NCBI RefSeq assembly: GCF_040939455.1
Contig: NC_134107.1
Span: forward strand, 17,671,537 to 17,735,536
Direction of reading: 5' to 3'
DNA: 64,000 bases
Origin: Microcebus murinus
Lineage: Eukaryota; Chordata; Mammalia; Primates; Cheirogaleidae
The notes under the pieces were generated by a model that was given only the letters and a program-made list of their open reading frames with translations, did no database searches and was not told where the DNA came from. A program made the position numbers and the translations under genes. Below are positions 44,822 through 56,178 of the stretch, one piece after another. Position 1 is the stretch's first letter. Every line of letters starts with the position of its first letter.

Positions 44822-47800
44822 TGACATTAATAATTCTCTAATATGTTGCTAACGTAGTCTGTAAAATTATCACAATTACGACTGCTACTAAAATTTATTC
44901 CACATGACACTAAATTTCTTTTTCTTTCTTTCCCTTTTTTTTTATACTGCCAATATGCCTGCAGTAAGCTTTTACTGTTCTTTCTTAATGTGGGATTTTT
45001 CTTAATGGTAAAACAAGTCCAGCTTAATAATGAAGCCTGCAGCATTGCCCTAAAGAAAATAAGTCAGTTCATGCCTGCTTTAAACCCAGAAGCTCATTTA
45101 TCCTGGGCATCTTTTTGTGCCAAAGCACTTTCTAATGTCTAATTACCTAATATAGATAAATGTTGTCTGTGCTAAGTATTTGTCCTGGCCTATAATCTTT
45201 TCTGCAATGAGCCACTCCAGCTTTTTAGTTAAGGGAAAATATAAAAACAAAAATAACTGATAGATCAAGAAAGGAAGTTGATGTTTTTTCCTTTGATTAA
45301 ATTCATATTAAACAAGGAAAACCAGTTTTTAAAATTATCCTACCAACTCAGTAGTGAACTTCTACTCAATGGTAATCTTTGGTTGGCCAGTCTCGGTGGT
45401 GCCTTTTCTATTTATAGTTTAAGAATGTGTATTTGCAAGGTCCAGACTTTGTCCTGAAGTGCAATTCTAGCAAGAGGCATTTGTTTTCCTGTGTTTATCC
45501 TGGCATGAAAAATAAACCACTTTTTCAGATGCCACTACTATTGCACCTCTCACTTTATAAGTAGTTCTTTCACAGGAAGGAACTCTACTGAAATAGTTTC
45601 ATTAAATTCTTCTCCTATTTCTGTGTAGAGAGTATTTGGACTCGTTCACCTTGTAGATATAAGCTATTACTAAATTTGATTTTCCACTTTCACATTCAAG
45701 CAAATCTTTTGTTTTCAATTTGAGAATCATTCCTTTCTTACTCTTCACTTCTATCTTCAATGCTAGAAGTTGGCTTTCTTCACAGGACAATTTTTAAAAT
45801 CACAATCCCCTCCCCCCCAAAAAAAGAGATTCATCCCTTTATATGAGTTACAGTATTCACAATGAAGATAAAACAGCAAAGCTTAATAATCACTAGTTAA
45901 GTGATCCTCTTTGAACATACAGAGAGATAAGTCATGATATAAAAAATTAAAGATGGTGGCATATGGTAAGTCTGGCAAGATTGCCTGAGGACCTCAATAT
46001 TCTTGGGGAGCATGTGTTCGAAGTAGGAATAACAAGCTTATCTCACAAACTGCCAAATGACAATGGTTTTTTTTTTTTTTTTCTTATAAACTTCCATTAT
46101 CCCCCTACTGATGTAAAGAATTTAGTGTTAATCATTTAGGGTCCATGTCTGTGCTGGGAGCCTCCATGTCTAGCCATTTTAGCTGGAAGGACAGAGCCTG
46201 CGAATTAACCACAAATTAGTCACACAGCACAGCAATTAGTTAGAGTCACAAACTTCTTAATACTGGGCAGCTCTTCTGTAGGTTCCCTGCTGCCATTTTC
46301 CATTTTTATAGGTCAAACAGGATGCCTTTTTCTATCTCAATTTTGTTTTAACACATTTTTACATGTTAATAGACATTATGAACATCTTGCTTTTTAATTT
46401 TTTTCCTTTCTTTGTTTTTTAAATTTTCAGCTCTTCAAAGGAAGGAACCATGTTTTCTAATGTTTACCAACAGCCTATCACATTCAAATTCAAAGTGCAT
46501 ATTTCCTGCCTGTCCTGTGTTATTTTCTAACACTCACAACTTGCAAGAGCTGCTCAGCTTTCTACTTTAGAGGAATTTTCCTTCACATTTGGAATCCTTT
46601 CCCTGGTCTCCTTTGTCTTTCTGTAATTCTCCCCTCCACATGATGAGCTGCTCAGATGATGTATATATTTTCTGGTTTCAGCTCCCTGGAGAGGGTAGTT
46701 TATTTTCCACTCTGATTGCTCTTCTTGCAAGGGTCTATCCACACTACTCTGACCTTTCTCTTTGGGGTGAAGAAAGGGGTCACTGCACTAAATAGACCAT
46801 AGCTAAATGTTTTGCCTGGGCTGGGGAGCAGAAGAGAGAAGAAAATTATAAATCTAGGCACAATGACAGTTTTTGTCTGTCAAACTCTTACCAGGATCAA
46901 ACTTTGTGTATCCTTGTGCAGTGATGTCCATGCCTACTTTGTTTCTGTAGCCTGTTATTGAAGTGTGATTTCATCCCTGACGATTCTGGAATTGCTGCTG
47001 GGCAGAGCCCGGCTGAATGCTTCACAGTCCCTGTAAAAACCTTGGGCTAGGAAACAGTTTGTTCAGGAGTAAAGTCATTAGAATAGAATTTAGTCTTCTT
47101 CTCCGGACGCTTTGCAGTGACTAGGAAAAGGAACAGAGAGACAAGCAGCCACCAGATCTCCATCTTCAACTCCTCAGTATTGACATTTAGTCCATGTCCT
47201 CTGGGCTTCCCAGTGAGTCAGAGGGTGGGTGTCAACCACCGTGTGACTGTGACCATTCCCTTTATGGCCTCCTGTGCCGTGTAGGAGGGAACCCGGGTGT
47301 TGCAGTCTCTGACACGTAGCCAGGGTGGCTATGGAGTGGGGATGGCATTTACTCATCTCCACTTGCAAGTCCTCCTTGAGTTTTATTCCTCAGTTCTGCA
47401 TCCTGTTTTGCATGAGATTCACATCTTCTATTCCCAAGTTATGTTTACATTCAAGTAGCAGCTGGCTCCTTGGCATAGGGATAATTCCCAAAATCATTTA
47501 ATGAGTCCTGACTGTATATTGCTCAATCAAAAACTCAGCTCTCCTGTTTCTTGTTTTTGTGGTTGGAGAATGGCGTACCATTGTGGTTTTTCAAGTCAGG
47601 ACCTGAATTGCTAACTTGTCATTCCAAATCCTAGTTGCAGTCCATCCTCATATACATTGTTTCTATGACAGAGAGTCAGTTTTTCAGAGAAGCAGCGTTT
47701 TATTGGATTCAAGTCCATCAAGAGCCATTAGAAGAGGGCCTTGCAAATTATCAAAAATAGAGGAATTTCTGGTCCTGTGCATCTTTGTGCTGACCACTTT

Positions 47801-48599
47801 GTGTTCTAATCATGACTCAAAGTCCTTTCCATTTCTACCATTGAAAGTTTGTAACATGAATCCATGCAATCTGGGTAGAAAGCAATTTATACCAGTAGCT
47901 CCAAAGCTTAATATGAACCTGACTGCATATTAATTAGCAGCCAAGGCCCAGAGTATCCAGCCTTAACCATGGCAGATCAAAAGGTTTCATCTGTGGCAGG
48001 GAGGGAGGCAGCAATTCTCCTTCTTATGCTCAACAGTTATTGAGGGTGAAGAGAGAAACCTCTGGCTCCAGCAACAGAGATGAGAGTGGTCGGCCATGAG
48101 TTGAATGTGCCAGTGATTGTCACAACTAAGTCTGGCTCCAGGAAGAAGAGTAGTTATTGAGTTTGGTCTTGTAGCCTAATTTAGGCTGTGTGACCAGATA
48201 GATGTAAAAGACTTCTCCTCGGATAAAACTGTGGCTCTCCAGAGCCCACGTTATCTTGTGTGCATCTTGCTAGTTCATGATTCAGGTACAAAGCACATCC
48301 TAATAAACTGAGAAAGGGTCTGGAAGCCAGCCCTGGAAGTCTTGGCCCTGTCTGACGTTTGACTGCGCTTTCTTTTTTTCTGCTTTATTGTAGCCTTTGT
48401 CTTTATTAAGGGTGTACCTGTGGAGTCCCATGAGTCATTTCAGCTTTCCAACCCTCCGTAATTAATGCATTATATTAGTTTTGTTTTCACTCTGGAACAT
48501 GATACAGTAAAATGTCTGTAGGTATTCTCAGCTCACATCTCAAGTGTCTTAGGTGTAGCTGGACAAAGTCAAATGGAAGTAGACAAAGTCAGCCATTGA
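44822..48599. other. Long stretch with no recognised gene or repeat
   Basis: About 3.8 kb that I could not assign on either strand. The open frames here are short and lack recognisable domains. This is the longest unexplained interval in the window and may be unique sequence or very old repeats beyond visual recognition. Confidence 0.4.
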
Positions 48600-48970
48600 G
48601 CAACCCAAATATCAGATTTTCAATTCTCCTCTTCCATTCACACTCCCTTCTCCCTATCTCCCTTGGGTTTAGCATGCCTTCATAATTTTTCCTATCATTG
48701 CCTTCCCAGAGGTGCTGTTTTGAGAAACCTTCTTAATTCTCCTTTACCTTATCCCCATTAAATAAAATGTTTTTAGTCCTCTGTAGTAGAAGACTATTTT
48801 TACAAAACTGCTATGACATAGCACATACTATTAAATCATTTTCTCACCTGATATACACTGTGAAATCTAAGAAGACAGCCAACCTGTGTTATCTTAATCA
48901 TTTTCAACTCCTAGCACAGTCTGATGAAAGTAGGCACTCATTCAATACATTATCAAAATAAAATCAATGA
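48600..48970 (+). repeat. L2 LINE 3' region
   Basis: 'actcctagcacagtctgatg', 'agtaggcactcattcaatac' is the sense L2 3' end, with a diverged upstream part. Confidence 0.55.
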
Positions 48971-49379
48971 ATTAACAAATAGTTCTTTAGAGAAAAAGAA
49001 GTTGTTGAAGAGTTATTCAAGTGTTGACTGACTGGTAACATATCTCACAGGTATATTTGCATTTCAGATGGAACATGTGGATAAAACCTTAAGCTAAAGT
49101 GCTGCTATTTTAATCATGGCTTGTCAAACATTGCCAATCTCTAGGTGTCTCAGGTGGATCAGCTGTTTGCATGTATTTTAAAGTGGCAACACCTGGTACT
49201 TACACAAAAACGTCAAATGATGCCACATAGATTACTATGACCATAAATCTACTTTTGAACCTGGAATGGTCAGTGAATATTCATCTAGTTTAAGTTTAGA
49301 TCCCTGGTACCCCCAGTCAAACCTATTATTTTATTGATGTCATTTCTAACATGGCATCAGTGTCCACTATGGGCAGCCT

Positions 49380-49500
49380 GGAGTTCTGCCACCAAATAGT
49401 TGCATGACTATGAGTCAGATTGCTTGTGTGAAACCTTCATTTCCTTATTTGTAAAATAAGAGGTTGGAATCTATAATCTCTGAAGTGTCCATCAGCTGAA
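49380..49500 (+). repeat. MIR SINE fragment
   Basis: Sense MIR: 'ttgcatgactatgagtcaga', 'cttcatttccttatttgtaa'. Confidence 0.55.
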
Positions 49501-49798
49501 TGTTTTATGTGACCATGAGTAAATTAATCACTCATTTATACTTGACCAGAAGAAGTGCTTTGTGTGAAACTAGTGAGATCAGCCACCTTTCACTGTTTTG
49601 GTAAATGGAAGGAAGGAGTCATATATGGAAGATTAACAAATAGTATTTAATTGGAAAAAAAATGTGTTACATTTTTAGTTGTCATTTTATTTGACCTAAA
49701 CAATATTATACCAAACTTGCTTCCCCTTGGAATATACTTCACTACTTGTGTTATGGCAATGTGTACAACTAGTGTTACAGCCCTTGTGGAACAGCTAG

Positions 49799-50212
49799 TG
49801 TTACAGCTCTTGACCAGGGAAAGAACCGGGTAGCACACGAAGAGTCGGAGAGCAGTCTTTATTCTTCCAGCAGGCACAGCCCACCTCTGACTTCTGCCCC
49901 TCCTTCCTTGTTCTCCTCCTGCATTTATATCCTTGGTAGGACTCCAAAAAGCGTCCAATGAGCAACAAGCTTTAACATCCAATGAGCAATAGGCTTTAAC
50001 ATCCAATGAACAACAGGGGGATTCAAAAAGTACCCAATCAGGATTGCGCAGCCAGCTCAGCTGGATTGCAGGCCTGGACAGCAGGGGCTGCAGGGGGGTG
50101 GGGGCCCCACCCAGCGCAGGCCCATGGGGATGCAGAGCGACCCGGAGGCGGCAAGCTGCCTTCCAGCACACCACGCTTTCCCCGTCACTTGTTCTTAGTA
50201 TTCTTTCTGACA
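49799..50212 (-). mobile_element. LTR with three CCAAT-bearing 24-bp repeats
   Basis: On the minus strand the 414-bp LTR starts TGTCAG (50212) and ends CTGTAACA (49799). TATAAA lies at 49924-49929 and AATAAA at 49858-49863 (minus strand), about 60 bp apart, as in compact retroviral LTRs. Upstream of the TATA box three copies of a 24-bp unit begin at 49954, 49978 and 50002, each with 'tccaatga' on the plus strand, i.e. ATTGG in LTR orientation. Just past the terminal CA an extra near-copy of 'ctagtgttacag' occurs 26 bp away (49771-49782). No clear target duplication was found and no internal region follows, so it may be a solo LTR or a remnant with one edge eroded. Confidence 0.65.
49954..50025 (-). 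promoter_or_regulatory. Triplicated 24-bp enhancer-like unit of the LTR
   Basis: Unit starts at 49954, 49978 and 50002; the first two share 'tccaatgagcaa' and 'ggctttaaca'-type ends, and the third diverges after 'tccaatga'. The inverted CCAAT (ATTGG) in each is a candidate NF-Y site. The array lies 25-100 bp upstream of the TATA box of the LTR, where retroviral enhancer repeats usually lie. Confidence 0.55.
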
Positions 50213-51635
50213 TCATCTAATTATCTGATTGCTCATATGGCTGGGAAAGAGACTACATGGAAATTTAATAGCTTTCATTAAGTCTATGAAGTATGCACTC
50301 TTTATTTCCATCCATGCAGAAGACAAAACTAGGAGCATATATATAAGAAAAACTGAATAGTCCCCAAGCAGATGAGTTGATATTTGAAAGGTAAGTCCTG
50401 TGGACTTCAGGTGTCACAAGAGGAAGCTAAGTGGTTGCCAAATATCTTGCAAAACATATTTATATTTGAGAATTCTAGTGCAGAATGTAGTTACATTTCC
50501 AAGTACAAATGTTTATCTCAAGTGTATTTGGACTTATGGGTGCTGAATGGAGCCAAAGAATATCACAAGATGATACCTAAAATGTCCCCAAGCTCACAAG
50601 AGAATGATACATAAAAACAGAGTGTCAGGTATCCTAGGTATGTAGTTTCCATAGACATGGATATTCATATGGGCCTGATTTATTCTGGCTCCCTGAGAAA
50701 ATTCTACACTGGATGAGGGGGCGTGTATACAGTAGTTTGAAGCTTGCATGTGGACATGAAATGGGTAAGGGAGCTGTTGCTATAATTTGAATATTTGGTA
50801 GCCTCTGGCTCAGCTGCTCTAAGAATGACACTGCAGAGTTTCTTGCTCCATATTCTTCTTACTCTTTACTCTGTTTTCAGAGTTTTTTTTTTTTTCATGG
50901 TTTCATTCGTCAAGCTCCTCCTCTAATGGATTTGCTGTTTAGATAAGGCAGCAATGTAATCTTATTCCTGTAGAGTGTAATAGAACAGATCTTTCAAAGT
51001 AACTTTGTATATTTTTGTTTTCAATTATTTTTCAGTTACTTATGGTTTTATTCTAATAATGGGCAATCCTTATTTCCTTTTATTTCAAAGATTTGCTTTG
51101 GCAGGGGGGTAGGGGCTGTGGGCGTGGAGATGAGGCACCTTAATATTACTCTCATGAACTACTCATTATTTTTTACTTTATAAACACCAGAATGATTTAC
51201 TACTTACATCTTAAGTGCAGTAATACTCCTTAGGTTTTTAAAAGGTTGTTTTGGTTCTGCAAATCAACTAACATTAAGGTTTCAGGAGCAATCTGTTGTG
51301 AGAGATTCTGTTTGTTCCTAGTTCACAACAGACTTCATAATGGGGATATTGGAAGCTTACAGAGGAAGAGTAGACACTATGCTATGGTCTGGATATTGAT
51401 GATCGAGTTTTAGGTTTTCTGTTGTGATTTTGAACAGGGAGAGGTTCTTTCAACAGGGAGAGGAAAACATTTGCAAACAGGAAATCAGTACAGCTGACAT
51501 CTTTGTATGTGCAGGTGCTGCCACCTGTTGGTCCTTTCTTGTCAATGGCCAGGTTTTGAAGGCTATTTCAGGAAGCTCGATTCAGCAGGATCTAGACTTC
51601 CCGCTTCTCTTGGTATCTTAGGAGGCTTCCTGCCT
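50213..51635. other. No gene recognised
   Basis: No supported feature on either strand. Confidence 0.4.
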
Positions 51636-51637
51636 TT

Positions 51638-51785
51638 TTGTTATGGGTGGGAATCAGGAAGGCATGTATTCTAGTTCTAACAATGCCACTAACTTGCTCT
51701 GTGACCTTGGCAAAGTCATAACTACTTTGGATGGTGGTAGTTTCTCCTTTGCAAAATAGTGGAAAAAATTGATCATGATAGCCTA
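51638..51785 (+). repeat. MIR SINE fragment
   Basis: Sense MIR: 'attctagttctaacaatgcc', 'cttgctctgtgaccttggca'. Confidence 0.65.
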
Positions 51786-51799
51786 GTATTTTTTTGTGA

Positions 51800-52210
51800 T
51801 TATGTTTGTTAAATACTTTAGATGTCTTATATGATTAAAGTAAAACAATTATATCCCATTGCTTTTAAGAAAACTGTGGCAAAGAGAGAGCAAGTAACCT
51901 GCTTGATAAATGGAAGAACTGGGATTTGAACTTGGAAAATTCTTACTCAAGAACACATATCTTTAAACATTATGCTCAATATGTTTTACAAGCTCTGGTT
52001 TTTCTACTTCTGTTCTGAATAAATTAATTATGACAATAGCTAATGTTTATTAACAACTCACTACTTGACAATGCACTAAGATTTTTACATATGTTCCCTC
52101 ACGTAGTCGTTGTTATAATCCTATGAGGAAGATTCCCATTTTATGGACCAGGACACTAAGGCTTAGATTCACTGACACCAATATGATAGCATCAGTTAAG
52201 AAAGTGTGCA
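51800..52210 (-). repeat. Two antisense MIR SINEs in a row
   Basis: First copy about 51800-51965 ('gaaaactgtggcaaagagag', 'actgggatttgaacttgg'). Second about 52030-52210 ('tttattaacaactcactact', 'ctatgaggaagattcccat', 'ggacactaaggcttag'). With the sense copy at 51638 they form a small MIR cluster. Confidence 0.55.
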
Positions 52211-52377
52211 AGAATGGCACTTGAAAAAAATATGTATATAAATGAGTGCTTTTTATTTCTTTTAAAAAATATGCCAGGCATTGTAGAGGGGGAAGATACC
52301 GAGTTTATTCTTGTATAGATCCAGTCCTCAATAGGAATTCTACCTAGTACAGAGCTGTGCCTTGTAATATGGTTTTG

Positions 52378-52669
52378 TTTTTTGTTTTTGTTTTAAGAGA
52401 CAGAGTCTCGCTCTGTTGCCCTGGCTGGAGTGAAGTCACTCGATCACAGCTCACTGCAACTTTGACCTCTGGGCTCAAGTGATTCTCCTGCCTCAGCCTC
52501 CCCAGTAGCTAGGACTACAGGCACACATCACCGTGCCCAGCTAATTTTTCTCATCTTTTGTAGAGATGAGATCTGGCTGTGTTGTCCAGGCTGGTCTCAA
52601 ACTACTGATTCTCCTGACTCAGCCTTCCAAATTGCTGAGATTACAGGTATAAGCCATCATGTCCAGCTA
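52378..52669 (-). mobile_element. Old dimeric Alu (AluJ-like)
   Basis: Antisense dimer from 'gagacagagtctcgctctg' to 'atgtccagct'. It lacks the lemur-type spacer and has many substitutions, so it predates the strepsirrhine subfamilies seen elsewhere here. No clear target duplication. Confidence 0.85.
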
Positions 52670-53342
52670 TTATATGTACTTATGATGTTTGATATAAGAT
52701 GTAATGTTTTCTAAGCAAATAAACAGGGCCTCTCCATTGTTTTACAAGAGAAAGAATGGCCCTGATTCCTGCTAAGAGCATCAAAGTTCTGATAGTGAGA
52801 AAGCCCAGACTAAAACATCAAAGATTCCAGTGTCTGGGGGTATGACACCAATCTGGGCATAGATGAAGCCTCATGGCAGAGGTGACAGTAAACTGAACCT
52901 TGAAGAACTGATGCTCTGAGTAAGTACAGAGCCCAGTGTATTTTGGCTTGGGACAGGATCTTCATAGAGCTTCCTCTAACTTGCCTGAGTTTTACCTATT
53001 GTATCCCAGTTTTTTTGTTTTTATTCCTAATGGCATATACGATTTCTTCTTTCTATACATCAATAAGAATGATGCTACTAATAATTCTTAAAGGTCCAGG
53101 GAGGTTGGCAATCTCTTTTGACTTGAAAAAGTTTATTTTTCTCCTTTTCATTTGTCCAAATTGTAGTCCACTGCTGTGCATGCTGAAGTCTGGGGTCTCC
53201 CACTATGAGAAATTTGATATTTTTAGCAGGAATCAGGGCCATTCGTTCTCTCATAAAACAGTGGGGAGGCCCTGCTTATTTACTCAGAAAATATTACACC
53301 TTAATTACATAGTGATTAAGCACATCAGGTCTAGATGTCTAT

Positions 53343-53522
53343 TGTCTTAGTTGGTTCAGATGCTATAACAAATGTACCAGGAGACTAGGTGGCTTAAACA
53401 ACAAACATTTAATTCTAACAGTTCTGAATGTCTGTGGCCCCACCCCCTAATGCCATCACGTTGGGGCATAGGATTTCAACATAGGAATTTGGGGGGGACA
53501 CAAACATTCATTCCAAAATGTC
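53343..53522 (-). mobile_element. MaLR LTR, internally deleted
   Basis: Antisense: 'tgtcttagttggttcagatg', 'taggtggcttaaacaaca' then, with a jump, 'cctaatgccatcacgttggg' and 'ggatttcaacataggaattt'. These are the outer parts of an MLT1/MST-type LTR with the middle missing. Confidence 0.7.
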
Positions 53523-54049
53523 TGCATTTATGGATATAACTCCTTTAGCATTCATTGAAATCATTAATTAGGGATGTTGGGGGAGTTAACCAAAAGTCTA
53601 TTTTAAGAACTTTTAAATTTGATTTTAAATAACAAAAGTAATTATGCTTGTCATAAATCTTTGTGAAATATATCTAAGCAGAAAAAAAGAGAATAAATCT
53701 GTGCTTTTACCAAACAGAAATAACTATTTAAATATTTAATTATTTTAAAATGTGCATCTTTCTTTCCCCCCAAGATATAAGGCCAAATGTAGGTAGTACA
53801 ACACAAGGCATATTTTAATGCTTAAATATCACACACTCATATACACACACATTCAAACATAGACACATATACGGACACAAGCTTAGTTCCATTGTAGCTG
53901 TCAGTGAAAGGTAGTCTGCACACACTTTGTGAGAGATTTAGGAACTATCCTATCAAAAGAAAAAGAACAGAGGTGTTTTGTTTCTTCATAACCATCTAAG
54001 CTTTATGTTTTTATATTTTTGCTATTCAGTCCAGGGTGGTTTCCTAGTC

Positions 54050-55460
54050 TGTTTCTTAAAAGCAGAACCTGAAACAAGGATTTGAGTTTGAATAATTTAT
54101 TTGGGAGGTGAAGAAAGCACCAATACAGGAGAGAGGAAATTAGACAAGGAAGAGAAGGTGCCAATAAAAGGCAGCTAATACTGTGAGCAACTGGTGCTTA
54201 ATATAGTTCAAGGGTTTGTACAAGACATAGTCTCAGAGTTAACCCATCTGAGCAGTGAGGGAGCTGGGATACTTGTACACCAATTCTCATCAGTCATACA
54301 GTGACGGCTGCTCTTGGGGTCATTAGTTACCCAGCACACTGGGCCTGCCAGGCAGGTGGCAGTGAATGACTTCAGGCAAAGAAATTCAGGGTCCATCAGT
54401 CTTAAATCTGCAATACGGGAAACACAAACCAAGTGGGTTTTTGTGTATAATCATCATAGGGACTACTTCTGCTTCCATCTCATGGATCCCACACCCACTT
54501 ATTCCAGCTATCAAGGACACAGCACACCCTATAATTACCACTGGTTCAAAGTATATAGAATATCTTAAAAAACACTATCCTAATAATGCTAGGCATCACC
54601 CCCAAACTGTTATCCTAACACTACTCATGTGGCCAATTGCTTCTGGATGGCATGGCATAGAGGAGAGCCTATTTGGTTTCATGCTCATGTGCTTATTGCT
54701 CCTTTCTCACCATGAACTGTATCCCTTGGTCTGAGAGGTTAGGTGGAATTCCATGATGATATATCAAACACTCTGTGAGTGTTTAGATTATAGTAACAGA
54801 CAAAGAGTCATATGGAAAAATCCATACCTGCAATTTGTGTTAGCCCAGTGAGATCAAAACAGGGCTTCCTCCAATGTGGAAGGGGTCTGCTATGATCAAC
54901 TTAACAAGGTGTAGCTCAGGGAATGAGATCTTCAAAAGATGGAACCATACTGTAGGCCCTGAATCAGTCTTCTCTGCTGACAAGGTGAATATTAGGCATC
55001 AGCAACATCCACAGCATCAGCAAGGCCTTGGTGAAAGAGAGCCCCTGCTTTTGGGTTTATAGATAGCCTCCATCCCTGTCACCATGTTTGCTCTGGTCAT
55101 GGGTCCACTGGGCTAGGGCTGAGGTGATTGAGGACAAAGGCAGGCTGACATCAACTGGTAGAGTCATCTTGTCTACTTGTTCAGTACCTTTTCCAAGGAG
55201 TAGTATTGGCATTGATATAAGAGAAAAAGATCTGCATATGTTGTGCACATGCCCATAGTTACATCAACATGCTTATCACCCAGATCTCTTTGTCTCTGAT
55301 CTTGCTTTTCCAAGGTACTTGATCAACAGCCAAAACATTTGTAGCATCTCAGAAGTTTGAGTGTATTTTTCAATTAGGCCACTTCCTCTTCCACTAGTGC
55401 AGTGATTTCTTGTAGAATGTCCAGAAAATCAAGTTTCCTTCAAAGTATACTGTGTATGAT
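54050..55460 (-). pseudogene. ERV-L-like pol relic (integrase region), antisense
   Basis: On the minus strand the arrangement of conserved segments matches the pol integrase part of ERV-L elements, as known from mammalian repeat families, running from about 55460 down to about 54650. The remainder to 54050 may be the end of the internal region or LTR. The frame is broken by many stops and frameshifts, so it encodes nothing functional. Integrase would have joined viral DNA to host DNA. The call rests on remembered similarity across about 500 bp, not on an intact motif, and the subfamily is unknown. Confidence 0.55.
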
Positions 55461-55549
55461 AGCAGGATAGTTAAAATATCCATGTAGCAAGACTATTAAT
55501 GTATACTGCTATTTCTTCGAGGTGAGTGCGAACTGGTTTGTATCCCATA

Positions 55550-56178
55550 CGTGATAAAGACTGAAAATAAATTGAAAAGGAGGGAATATTTCCAAAGCAT
55601 TTTACAAGGCTAGCATTACCCCAATATGAAAGCCAGACAAGGACACTATAAGAAAAGAAAATAACAGGCCAATATTCCTGATGAACATAGATGCAAAAAT
55701 TCTCAACGAAATACCAGCAAGCCAAATTCAACAGCACATTAAATGGATCATTCACCATGATCAAGTGGGATTTGTCCCTGGAGAGCAGGGATAGTTCAAC
55801 ACACACAAATCTATAAATAAGATACAGCATCTTAACAAAATGAAAGAAAAAAAAGAGCATATGATCATCTCAATAGATGCAGAAAAGGCATTTGACAGAA
55901 TTCAACATTCTTTCATGAAAAGAACTCCTAACAAATTAGATATATCAGAAATGTACCTCAACAGAATAAAGGGCATATATGGCAAACTTGCAACTAATAT
56001 TATACTCAGTGGTGAAAACTTAAGCTTTTCGTCTAAGATTAGAGAAAGAAAAGATGCCCATTTACTACACTTCTTTTAAACATAGTACTGGAGTCCTAGC
56101 CAGAAAATTAGCAAGAAAAAGATACAAGTGGCATCCACATAGGAAAGAAAGAAGTGAATTGGTTCTGCTTGCTGAGGA
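55550..56178 (+). mobile_element. Old L1 ORF2 fragment (reverse transcriptase)
   Basis: Sense ORF2 sequence covering the RT fingers and palm: [13 protein letters not shown] is readable at about 55870-55908, and the fragment stops at a degenerate FADD motif (LLAED) where a younger L1 is inserted. The continuation of this old L1 was not found on the far side of the younger L1. Confidence 0.75.

Noticed and set aside
49647..50216. A 189-codon minus-strand open frame with an internal repeat (CSLDVKA)
   Set aside because: It reads through an LTR; the repeated residues come from the 24-bp enhancer-like units, not from a protein repeat.
54208..54734. Overlapping plus-strand frames of 84 and 122 codons
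   Set aside because: They are antisense to the retroviral relic and have no independent support.
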